Shown in pieces: positions 33,135-41,109 of a stretch of DNA of 42,996 bases. Numbering within the stretch: the stretch's first letter is position 1; each line of letters starts with the position of its first letter. Position numbers and translations under genes: made by a program. The stretch comes from Deltaproteobacteria bacterium (lineage in GTDB: Bacteria > Myxococcota_A > Polyangia > Polyangiales > Ga0077539): assembly GCA_030694465.1 (NCBI GenBank), contig JAUXYJ010000092.1, forward strand, positions 1-42,996. Reading direction: 5' to 3'. The notes under the pieces are model-generated. The model ran no database searches. It saw nothing but the letters and a program-made list of their open reading frames with translations, and was not told where the DNA came from.

Positions 33135-33878
33135 ATGAAAGCAGGCCACGCTCTCTTCACGCTGCTCGTCGCCCTCTCGGGCTGCGTGCACCGCCTCGCT
33201 CCACCTCGCATCGTCGAGCGACCGATTGCGTCCGGCTCGCTTCGCGCTGCGCCTGCTGAAGAGGGCACGGCGCGGGTGCTCATCGACGTGAGCGACGGTC
33301 CGGCCCGGGTCGAAGAGTTGATCGACGATGGTCACGTGGTGCGCCCAGCGAGCGCGCAGTCGTGGGTGCTCGACAGTCCGCCGATCGTGGACTACGCCGT
33401 CACACGCGCGCGCTTCGTTTGCAATACGCCGTGCGTGGCGAACCTTCGGCGAGGGCCTCAGCGGTTGAGCGTGTTGCTGCTCGATCATGAAGCGATGGCC
33501 GAGCGGTTCGGCGTCACGTCGCTGCGGCCCGCGGCCAACGCCGCAGAGCTTCCGGACTCCAGCAACACGATCTCTCCGTGGCTCGACGCGAGGCCGCAGG
33601 CGCTGCGGGTCACGCTCGGTCATCGTCATGACAACTTCGGATGGCATGCGCTCGGAGTCTCGATGCTCGTCGTCGGTCTGCTCGGCAGCACCGCGGGCGC
33701 GATCTTTCTCCCGAGCGTGCTCGCGTCGCCGACGCCAGAGAACGTCTACACAAGCATCATGCTCAACTCCATCTTCGGCTCGATGGTGATCGGCGGATCG
33801 ATCGTACTCGGCGCGCTTCCGAGCACCTATCAACCGGCGGCGTATCGGGTCTCTTCGATGGCGGAGCCGACGCGATGA
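33135..33878 (+). CDS. Lipoprotein, first of a paralogous pair
   Basis: This 247-aa protein has signal peptide MKAGHALFTLLVALSGC with lipidation at C17. The middle carries VLIDVSDGPARVEELIDD and FVCNTPCVANLRRGPQRLSV, a short two-Cys beta module. The end has two hydrophobic helices (ALGVSMLVVGLLGSTAGAIF; NSIFGSMVIGGSIVLGAL). The stop overlaps the next start (ATGA), and the next gene is a paralogue. The family is not named. Confidence 0.7.
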   Translation: MKAGHALFTLLVALSGCVHRLAPPRIVERPIASGSLRAAPAEEGTARVLIDVSDGPARVEELIDDGHVVRPASAQSWVLDSPPIVDYAVTRARFVCNTPCVANLRRGPQRLSVLLLDHEAMAERFGVTSLRPAANAAELPDSSNTISPWLDARPQALRVTLGHRHDNFGWHALGVSMLVVGLLGSTAGAIFLPSVLASPTPENVYTSIMLNSIFGSMVIGGSIVLGALPSTYQPAAYRVSSMAEPTR

Positions 33879-34720
33879 AGCGACTTTGCTGCGCTCTCTC
33901 GCTGCTGCTCGCCCTCGGGGGGTGCGTGCGCGCGTTGCCTCCGCTGCGCACGCCCGACCGCGTGCTCTCTGCGCGAACGTCCGCAGCGCTCGCGACCGCC
34001 GCCCGCGTCGCCGCGTTGGAAGCGCATCCAGAGCAAGGGGTCTCTTCGTTGCCGCCGCCGCCGCCGCCGCAAGACGCGCCTGCAGAAGCGCAGACGCCGC
34101 CGACCGCGACGCCCTCGCGCGGCGTGCTGGCCATCGAGGTCGACGACGGTCCGGCGCGCGTCGAGCGTGTGGTCTGGCATACGGTACTCCGGCCTACGCG
34201 CGTGCTCGTGTCCGGAAACCGACGAAGCGGTGATGTCTTGCCGTCGCACGCATTCGTCGAGGTCGAGCCGGTGTGCGTCGCGCCGTGCGTTGCGCGCGTG
34301 CCGTACGGCGCGTACGAGCTTCGGATTACGCCGCTCGACGTGGCTACGCGAGACGATCGGCTCGGTCCTCGGTCGCAGCAAGAGTCTCTCGAGTCCAGCG
34401 CGGTCTATCGAAGCGCTAACACCGTCGCGGTCGTCGTCAACGAAGCGCCGAGCGCCCTGCGCGTGACCCTCGGTCGCCGCCGCGCGCCTGCCGTGGTGCA
34501 GTCCGCCGGAGCGCTTACCACGTTGATCGGAGCGGGCCTCACGCTGCTTGGCGGCATCATGTTGCCGACAGGAGCTGTCCTCGGGCAGACCGACGTCCGC
34601 GACGGGTCTATCATCGCGCTGAGCATCGGCGCTCTTGGGACCCTCGTCGGCACGAGCTTGCTCTCAGGCTACCCCAGCGAAGTGCGCCCTGCATCCTCGA
34701 CGCAGTGGGACGTCCCTTAG
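33875..34720 (+). CDS. Lipoprotein, second of a paralogous pair
   Basis: This 281-aa protein from ATG 33875 has signal peptide MKRLCCALSLLLALGGC (C17). A Pro-rich stretch (SLPPPPPPQDAPAEAQTPPT) follows. The same core as its neighbour comes next: IEVDDGPARVERVVW, VEPVCVAPCVARVPYGAYEL and LRVTLGRRRAP. Two C-terminal hydrophobic helices follow. The two genes overlap by four bases and clearly arose by tandem duplication. Function is unknown. Confidence 0.7.
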   Translation: MKRLCCALSLLLALGGCVRALPPLRTPDRVLSARTSAALATAARVAALEAHPEQGVSSLPPPPPPQDAPAEAQTPPTATPSRGVLAIEVDDGPARVERVVWHTVLRPTRVLVSGNRRSGDVLPSHAFVEVEPVCVAPCVARVPYGAYELRITPLDVATRDDRLGPRSQQESLESSAVYRSANTVAVVVNEAPSALRVTLGRRRAPAVVQSAGALTTLIGAGLTLLGGIMLPTGAVLGQTDVRDGSIIALSIGALGTLVGTSLLSGYPSEVRPASSTQWDVP

Positions 34721-34887
34721 CGGTCCATTGCCCGTTTGTCGTTGGAAACCCCTTCGATCGCGCTCCCCCCGGCGAAGATCCCAGGTGGTTGTTCGCTTTG
34801 TGGACACGCTGTGGGTCCCTGCGGAGGCTCTGCGTCCCAGCAACGCGAGCGTCGCCATTGCGACACGCTCCGTGCGATGGTGGGCCC

Positions 34888-36006
34888 ATGACCGAGACGC
34901 CTCCGCGCACCTTTGCCGACCTCCCTCTGCTCGCCTCGTTGCAAGCCTCCCTGCTCACCCAGGGGATTACGACGCCCACGGAGATCCAGCGGCGGACCCT
35001 TCCGGCGTTGCTCGACGGGCGTTCGCTCGTGGGTGTGGCCGAGACCGGCAGCGGCAAGACCCTCGCGTTTGTGCTGCCCATCCTGCACCTCCTGAAGACC
35101 CTCGAAGACGCCGGTGAGCCAGTGTCGCAGACGGCCAAGCCCCGCGCCGTGGTGATCGCGCCCACGCGCGAGCTGGGCGAGCAGGTGACGCGGGTGTTTA
35201 AGCTGTTTACGCACACCACGCGGCTGCGGGTGCGCTCGGTGCTGGGCGGGTCGACCATGGAGGTGGCCCGGCGCAACATCGAGGGCCCCTTCGAGGTGCT
35301 GGTGGCCACGCCAGGGCGGCTCCTCAAGCTCCTCGATCGCGCGCTGATCGACCTCGACGACGTGCGGTTTTTGGTGTTCGACGAGGTCGATCAGATGCTC
35401 GACCCGGGCTTTCTCCCCGACGCCGAGCGCATCACGACGATGTGCCCGCCCACGCGGCAGATCGCGCTCTTCTCTGCGACGTTGCCCGCGGCCGTGCAGA
35501 CGCTCATCGGCAAGCGCTTTACCGATGCCGAAGTGGTGCGCAGCACGGGCAGCCAGCGGGTGGTGGCGAGCCTGTCCACGGTCAACCGCACCGTCATCGA
35601 CGGCAAACGTGAGCCGCATCTGCGCGCCCTCCTCGCCGAGCCCGTCACCGGCGGAACGCTCATTTTCGTCAACACCCGCGAGCAGTGCGACAAGGTCGCG
35701 GCGGCGCTCGAAGCCCTCGGGCGGCCCTTCGTGCTCTACCGCGGCGAGATGGACAAGGTCGAACGGCGCGCCAATTTACGGGCCTTTCGTGATGGGACCG
35801 TCGGCCTCCTGGTCTCTACCGACCTCGCGGCCCGTGGGCTCGATGTGCCCCACGTGGGACGGGTGATCAACTACCACCTGCCGCAAAACCTCGATCACTA
35901 CCTTCACCGCGTGGGACGTACCGCCCGCGCAGGCCGCTCTGGAGTGGTCGTCAACCTCGTGACCGAACGCGACGCCCCGCTGATGCAGAAGCTCGCCCAG
36001 ACCTGA
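34888..36006 (+). CDS. DEAD-box-family RNA helicase (DEVD variant)
   Basis: This 372-aa two-domain helicase core lacks the long C-terminal extension. Motifs in order: Q motif around Q34, AETGSGKT (51-58), PTRELGEQV, TPGRLLKLLD, LVFDEVDQML with DEVD at about 164-167 in place of DEAD, SATLP, LIFVNTREQ, STDLAARGLDVP and HRVGRTARAGR. All ATPase and RNA-contact motifs look intact, so the protein should unwind or remodel RNA. The last residue of the DEAD box is Asp, as in DEXD relatives. ATG 34888 was chosen at the family N-terminus; the upstream open frame is not supported. Confidence 0.9.
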   Translation: MTETPPRTFADLPLLASLQASLLTQGITTPTEIQRRTLPALLDGRSLVGVAETGSGKTLAFVLPILHLLKTLEDAGEPVSQTAKPRAVVIAPTRELGEQVTRVFKLFTHTTRLRVRSVLGGSTMEVARRNIEGPFEVLVATPGRLLKLLDRALIDLDDVRFLVFDEVDQMLDPGFLPDAERITTMCPPTRQIALFSATLPAAVQTLIGKRFTDAEVVRSTGSQRVVASLSTVNRTVIDGKREPHLRALLAEPVTGGTLIFVNTREQCDKVAAALEALGRPFVLYRGEMDKVERRANLRAFRDGTVGLLVSTDLAARGLDVPHVGRVINYHLPQNLDHYLHRVGRTARAGRSGVVVNLVTERDAPLMQKLAQT

Positions 36007-36095
36007 TGTCGTCGTGGGTGTTTGGCACTCTCGCCGAGGCGCCGCGGATGGTCAACGAGACCTCCAGGGCCTTCGTGCAGGGCCTTCGTGCAGGG

Positions 36096-36480
36096 CAATG
36101 GGGCAACGCCACGCTGCGGCTGCTCTTCAGCCGCCTAGGCAGTCCCCAGGTGGGCTCGTCCAACGCGGTTTGCGTCCGTGTGCCTTCGGTGCGGCCGGTG
36201 GGGTCGATCACCGTGGAGAAGGGCGCGCGCAAGACCCGTCCACGGTGGCACGTGCCCGCGCTGCGAGGGCATGGGACAGGTCAACGACTGGGCCGTGCCC
36301 AGGTGTGCGATGACAGCAAGTCGCTCAACGGTGGCGCTCTCACGGTCCGCGGGTACAGCGTAGGGGGGAATCTACGACGGCTACCCTTGCTTCGACTCGG
36401 GCAAGGCCATGCGAGAGTTTACCGACAAGGAACTCGACGCCCTGCGCTACAACGAGCCCACCAAGATCCACCGATGCGAT
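36096..36480 (+). pseudogene. UvrA-like ATPase remnant, multiply frameshifted
   Basis: Pieces in successive frames follow a UvrA-family protein: LRLLFSRLGSPQVGSSNA, SITVEKGARKT, then CPRCEGMGQVNDWAVPRC (zinc-finger CxxC), DDSKSLNGGALTVRGYSVGG, and MREFTDKELDALRYNEPTKI. At least three frame changes are needed. Similarity stops at PTKIH, exactly where 47-bp repeat copy 3 starts. The N-terminal and C-terminal parts of a UvrA are missing. Confidence 0.7.
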
Positions 36481-36514
36481 CGCCAATGATTTTGCAGGGG
36501 ATACTGCGTTAGAG
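36468..36514 (+). repeat. 47-bp dispersed repeat, copy 3
   Basis: CCACCGATGCGATCGCCAAT then GATTTTGCAGGGGATACTGC and GTTAGAG. It truncates the UvrA-like fragment. Confidence 0.7.
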
Positions 36515-36879
36515 AACGTCGTGACTCTCGGCCTCGTGTTCGCCGCGCTCGTGGGACCCGAGACCTTCACCGAGAGCGAAGACGCGATCGAACGCGCGCT
36601 GCTGAGCTGCTGCGCGGGATTCCATTGCGGTAGCGCGGGGCGCACTGGACGCCGTTTCGCTCGTGCGTGGGAGAACACACGTTTCAGGGGACGGACCGAC
36701 GGTACGCGACCCTCTTAGTGACGCTCCCCGGCCACCGTGCAGGCGGCCTCTTCGATCCATCCGCCGTACGATCGCCGGGCGAACCACGACGGGGGAGCGC
36801 GTCACACGCGACCCACGACTGCACCACGGGATGATCACAGCGCGAGCGCGGGGGAGGGTCGCTGCTACGTTGCTGCTTC
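36515..36879. other. Non-coding gap
   Basis: No gene, repeat or RNA could be supported between repeat copy 3 and the 928-aa gene. Confidence 0.4.
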
Positions 36880-39666
36880 GTGATCCGAACGCCGCTGCAG
36901 ATCGAGATTCTACCAAGAGAATTGCAGGCGATCGACGGTCGATGGCGCGAGGTCACCGAGGCGCTTCGCCACGTCATCGCCCGTGACCTCAGCTACTGGG
37001 AGTCGTTTTCGCTCACGCTTCCGGTGAGCTCTTTCGGCGACGCGCGAACGCTCGTGGGACTCGACGAGCTCTTTCGCGCACCCACGTCCGATGAGCTCGA
37101 CAGCGTCGCGCGCGGCCCAGACCACAAGCTCCTTCGACTCTCGATCGCCCAGCGCGCGCAGCTCCGTGAAGACGGGCACTTCACCGTCGCGAGCCAGCAG
37201 TTTCCCTCGCAGAATCACCGATGGGTCGTCTCGGCTGTGCTCCAGCGCGGGCGCCGCGTCCTGCGCGAGCGACTCCGTCACGCGACCGCGTTCGCGATCG
37301 GACAGTGGACCGTCTCGATCCGCGAGCGCCTCGTCGGGACGCGTGGGCTGAGCCTTCGCGCCGCACGCGACCGCGCGACGCAAGGGCTCTGCGCGATCGC
37401 CGGGCTCTGGGTCGGGCTGATCGAAGAGCGCCAGGCCATGGCGCCCTACGACGTGGACACGGCGCTCGCCGAGGCGAGGCGCGCGTTCGTCCTCGACGGA
37501 TTCGTCCGCGAGACCGAGCACCGATGGCGCAACAGCGACGGGATGGTTCTCAACCTAGCGCTCCACGACCCCGAGGTGCGCGCGAGGCTCGTGCCCGCGC
37601 TCGATCGGCTGTTCGCCGCGCACGCGCGCGAGGAGCAAGCGCGACTCTACGAGCCCATTTGCAGCGACGAAGAGATCGAAGAGCTGTCCCCAGGCCTCGG
37701 CGCAGCGGTGGTCGAGCACGTGCGCGCACACGAAATCATCGCCTCGCTCACGCGCGAGACCGACGCGAAGATCTCCGCGCGTCACGCAGATGCGCGAGAA
37801 GCGCTCACCCGCGCGCACCCTACGCGGAGCTTGATTCCCGCGTGGCGCGAAGCGCAGCTCGCCGCGCAGACCGAACGAGAAGACACTGCGGATCGCGCGG
37901 CGCTGCCCGCGCGCATCTTGGCCGCGCTCACCGCAGCCTCTCTGCCGTGCGCCGGGCTTGTCTTTGAGCGCACCCTTCGCTTCGCCCGTGAGCGGGCGCC
38001 CACCCTTCGCAGCGCCCTCGAGGCCCCGCGCGCGCCGCGCGCACGCTTCGAGTGGCCGCGCGCGATCTGGCGCAAATCCCAGTGGAAGATCACGTTTCAC
38101 CCCGCCACCCCCGACGGCTCGCCCGCGCACTACACGCTCGATCGCTACGATCGTCGCGAGGTCGACACGAGCGCGGCCGGGTGGCGGCTTCGCAACGTCG
38201 GCCAGCGCGTCGTGCAAGCCTACAACAACGGACTGCATTGGCTTCTCGCCGAGAACCTCGCGTCTGGCCGGCTCGGGCTCCGCGCGCTGTTCAGCGACGC
38301 CCCTTTTCCGCGGCGCTGGGAGGTCGACAGCGACACCGGAGCGCTCGTCCCGTGCGGAGAAGTGCAGACGTACCGATCGCGCCTGCGCGCGCTCTGGCGG
38401 TCGATCCTCGCGTCCCGCGCCGCGTTCGAAGCGCGCCCCGACACGGGCTTCATCGGCAAGTCCGTCAGCCGCTGGGTGCATCGCTTTGTGAAGTACGTCG
38501 TCGAGGGCGCGCTTGGCACCGCGGCCATCGCTCTGGGACAGCCGGCGCTCACGCTCGCCAACCTCGCGCTGGTCACCGCGTTGACGGTCAGCTCGATGGT
38601 GTGGGCTCCCGTCGCCGGCGCGCTTTTGTATGTCTTTGACCTGTTGCTCTACGACCTGCACGCGCCGGGGCCGCACGGGCGCGCGCTGCCGCTCGCACAA
38701 CAAGTGATACGCGAGTGCGGCGCGGGGGGCGTCGGACAAGCGGCGCTGGCCGTGGGACTAGCGACCGTCGTTCACCCGCTCAGCGGCGCGACGGCGCTGA
38801 CCGCGACCGCGGGGCTGTGCGCGCTTCGGGCGGCGTACGACGACGCGGTGCGAGGGACGCTGATCGCGCGGTTGGGGCGCGTCCCGGCGAGCGACAGCGT
38901 GTTCGCGCGTCGCGTCGAAGGGCCGGGGATGTCCGCGGAGTTCTATTTTCAAGTGCGCCCTTCGCTCGTGCAGCTCGTGCTGCGCGCGCGCATGGAGACC
39001 GAAGAGCTGCTGGTGTATCAGCGCAAGACGCGCGAGCTGATCACCCAGCCCCAGCGCGATTTGCAGCGATTCACCGCGCAAGTGCTCGCGCTCTTCGCAG
39101 CCAGCAGCGCCCCCGCCGAGCGCGCGTCGCGTCGCGTGGACGAGAGCACGGCGCGACACCTCGAAGCGCTGGACCTCGCGCTCGCGCCTCGCTTCGAAGC
39201 GCTGCGATCGCTCACGCACATCGCCGAGGGCGCGCGCATTCGCCTGACGCGCGCGGACCTCGACCGAGCGCTGACCGCGTGCGTCGCAGACGCAGCGACG
39301 TTTTACCGCGAGCGGCTGCTCCCTCGCTTGGAGCCCCTCGAGCGCCAAGACCTCTGGCGCGCGCACGGGCTCAGCCCCGAGGACTACGACGGGCTCGCGC
39401 GGGACCTGCTCGCGTCGACGTTTTCACCGGGAATCCTCTCGCCGCTCGAAGACACCGATCGCTCGCTGCGCCTGCAGGTCAACCCCATTCGCGTGAGCGA
39501 CTACACGCGCTCGCTCGACGAAGCGAAGGGCTTTCGCGAGGACCTCGACTCGCTCCACGAACCCTACCGTCGCCCCGCGCACCGCGTCGTCGCCGTCGCG
39601 GCCACGAGCCCCGCCACGCTCTTCACGGGCTACGACGAAGGGCTCGCCGCAGGGCTGCATTTTTGA
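36880..39666 (+). CDS. 928-aa unknown protein with central membrane segments
   Basis: The start is GTG 36880 (MIRTPLQIEILPRELQAID), without a clear ribosome site. Codon bias is strong and consistent over the entire length. The N-terminal half is charged and helical, rich in Arg/Glu (RATQGLCAIAGLWVGLIEER). Hydrophobic stretches at about 543-593 (ALVTALTVSSMVWAPVAGAL and onward) and 615-652 (GGVGQAALAVGLATVVHPLS) suggest several membrane helices. The C-terminal part is again helical and charged (QRDLQRFTAQVLALFAASSA). No catalytic or binding motif was recognised and I cannot assign a family. It stands alone between decayed regions. Confidence 0.75.
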   Translation: MIRTPLQIEILPRELQAIDGRWREVTEALRHVIARDLSYWESFSLTLPVSSFGDARTLVGLDELFRAPTSDELDSVARGPDHKLLRLSIAQRAQLREDGHFTVASQQFPSQNHRWVVSAVLQRGRRVLRERLRHATAFAIGQWTVSIRERLVGTRGLSLRAARDRATQGLCAIAGLWVGLIEERQAMAPYDVDTALAEARRAFVLDGFVRETEHRWRNSDGMVLNLALHDPEVRARLVPALDRLFAAHAREEQARLYEPICSDEEIEELSPGLGAAVVEHVRAHEIIASLTRETDAKISARHADAREALTRAHPTRSLIPAWREAQLAAQTEREDTADRAALPARILAALTAASLPCAGLVFERTLRFARERAPTLRSALEAPRAPRARFEWPRAIWRKSQWKITFHPATPDGSPAHYTLDRYDRREVDTSAAGWRLRNVGQRVVQAYNNGLHWLLAENLASGRLGLRALFSDAPFPRRWEVDSDTGALVPCGEVQTYRSRLRALWRSILASRAAFEARPDTGFIGKSVSRWVHRFVKYVVEGALGTAAIALGQPALTLANLALVTALTVSSMVWAPVAGALLYVFDLLLYDLHAPGPHGRALPLAQQVIRECGAGGVGQAALAVGLATVVHPLSGATALTATAGLCALRAAYDDAVRGTLIARLGRVPASDSVFARRVEGPGMSAEFYFQVRPSLVQLVLRARMETEELLVYQRKTRELITQPQRDLQRFTAQVLALFAASSAPAERASRRVDESTARHLEALDLALAPRFEALRSLTHIAEGARIRLTRADLDRALTACVADAATFYRERLLPRLEPLERQDLWRAHGLSPEDYDGLARDLLASTFSPGILSPLEDTDRSLRLQVNPIRVSDYTRSLDEAKGFREDLDSLHEPYRRPAHRVVAVAATSPATLFTGYDEGLAAGLHF

Positions 39667-39830
39667 GTGCAGGCGCTCAGATGTTCCCGCAGCTCCCGCA
39701 GCCCCCGCAGCCCCGCGGGCGTCGCGGGCGTGGGTGCGACCGTCACTGCGGGACAGTCTGGGCGCGTGATCGGCTCTCGCGATTGCGGTCCCTGACACAG
39801 CGACCGCCGCGACTGCAGTGGCACGCAAAA

Positions 39831-40154
39831 TCAAAGGCAACCACGCGCGAGGGGATCTTCTCGAGGTCCACGGCGCTCGGGGGACTTAGGCGCCTCCAAC
39901 GCAGGTCCGTCGAGCACCGCATCCGCAGTCCTCAACCCCGTTGCTCCCGGGCCGCGCTCAGCGTGACCTTCGCGAGCGCGCAGGCCGTGGACCAGGTCTG
40001 TGTCAAAGCCCGAAATCACCTCAAGGACGTCAGGTAGGTGCTCTTTCACACGCGGTAGGCTGCCCAGGACGATCGAGCACGCGGCGCCAACGGTGACATT
40101 GGGACGGCGGACTTGGGCGGGTGTCAGGGCCGCGGCGCGCTCTTCGAGGCTCAT
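39831..40154 (-). pseudogene. Possible truncated hypothetical gene
   Basis: From ATG 40154 the product opens convincingly (MSLEERAAALTPAQVRRPN; VTVGAACSIVLGSLPRVKEH; DVLEVISGFDTDLVHGLR), like a small helical protein. After about 65 residues the sequence becomes low-complexity where it runs into family-2 repeat copy C. It is probably a gene with its 3' end replaced; the family is unknown. Confidence 0.4.
39879..39925 (+). repeat. Family-2 dispersed repeat, copy C
   Basis: GGGGGACTTAGGCGCCTCCA then ACGCAGGTCCGTCGAGCACC. It overlaps the 3' part of a truncated minus-strand gene. Confidence 0.65.
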
Positions 40155-40269
40155 CCCAGGGGACCTGAGGGGTTGAATCGCTCTCTCCCTGGGCCATCGC
40201 AGGGGGCTTCGGGGAATGGGGTCGGGCCTGCTTTGGGCTCGCAGCTACGGGGTGAGGGGACGAAAAATC

Positions 40270-40479
40270 GCAAAAATAGGTTCTCGAGGGTGGCTGAGAA
40301 GTAGTCCAGAAGCAAAAATAGGTACTGAGAGGTAAGTTCGATTAATGATCGAAGTGAAAATAGGTTCTCGGTGGCAACTGATAGGCATGTTAGAAGCAAA
40401 AATAGGTTGTCGAAGGTGAAACGTGATGGGCTCGATCGCAAAAATAGGCCCTGTTGATTCGGTGAAGTGCTCACTGAGT
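40270..40479. repeat. AT-rich array with exact 42-bp period (5 units)
   Basis: The core GCAAAAATAGG (once GTGAAAATAGG) begins at 40270, 40312, 40354, 40396 and 40438, that is, every 42 bp without exception. The next 10-12 bases are semi-conserved (TTCTCGAGGGTG-like), the following ~18 are variable, and units tend to end in GAA. On the minus strand the block is open and would encode 14-residue units with NLFLL, but the core is conserved at the nucleotide level. It is not a CRISPR: repeats are short and degenerate and no cas gene is near. Confidence 0.85.
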
Positions 40480-40821
40480 GCCTGCGAGAGCGCTTTGTGA
40501 CGGGGTCAGGGGGTCAGGGACTTCCCCCGTCGGGCGCTGGGGACCGGCCAGAGGGGGGACGGATAGGGTGAGCGGCCCTGGGGGAGGGCGCCGTGCGGCA
40601 GACCGGGAGGTCGGGCGCGGGCGCATGGGCACATTGCAGTGCGAGCTCTCTGCGGACTCGACGACGACGCAGACCCGCTGTGGGCTCGATCGCATGGGGA
40701 GGGTATTGGGGCCTTCGATGAACGGCGCTCGCGTTGCAAATTCACTGGCGAACGTCAGACCCGCTGCGGGTCCAGGGGCTTAGGCCCTCCAACCCCGTTC
40801 AGTCGCCCACGCACCTGCTGA
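40480..40821. other. Decayed region
   Basis: No coding sequence is supported. It contains family-2 repeat copy D (40769-40815). Confidence 0.45.
40769..40815 (+). repeat. Family-2 dispersed repeat, copy D (diverged)
   Basis: GTCCAGGGGCTTAGGCCCTC then CAACCCCGTTCAGTCGCCCA. It keeps the CTTAGGC-CTCCAAC part and diverges after it. Confidence 0.5.
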
Positions 40822-41088
40822 CTGCAGCCCGATCGCCCGTCGCCTCGCGGCAGCTCTCGACCGGGTCGGCGATTCAGCAACGACATCGGGCTGGTTCCTG
40901 CGCTGAAGGTCCGCGGGCGATACACGCTGCGCTTGGGCACGTTCTTCGGCTTCGAAGTGGATAGAATCTACGCGACGATCCCGGGGCTCAGCGGCAGCGA
41001 CCTTGCCTTCGAGGGGGCGATCCTCGACGGCTACACGACCAGCTCGCTGCACACGCTCGCGTGGTCGATCGGCGCGAACATCCGCTGA
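40822..41088 (+). pseudogene. C-terminal fragment of an outer-membrane-type protein
   Basis: An open frame without a start codon, following a stop at 40819-40821, reads RFSNDIGLVPALKVRGRYTL, then RLGTFFGFEVDRIYATIPGL, and ends LAWSIGANIR at TGA 41086-41088. Alternating hydrophobic residues suggest beta-barrel strands. The N-terminal part is missing. The exact family is unclear. Confidence 0.45.
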
Positions 41089-41109
41089 GCTCCCCTTCGC
41101 GCGACGCGC

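Larger units (their letters stand above)
39667..40269. other. Decayed region with small tandem CCCGCAGCC motif
   Basis: The stretch begins with three 9-bp CCCGCAGCC/T units near 39685-39712. It holds a possible truncated minus-strand gene (39831-40154) and family-2 repeat copy C. Otherwise nothing is seen. Confidence 0.45.

Noticed and set aside
40151..40474. 107-aa minus-strand ORF with 14-residue NLFLL repeats
   Set aside because: The conserved part is fixed at the nucleotide level and the period is exact, so I treat it as a DNA array; the ORF has no ribosome site I could see. It was kept as an alternative in the array finding.
40270..40479. CRISPR array
   Set aside because: Repeats are about 11 bp and degenerate, spacers partly share sequence, and no cas gene lies in the window.
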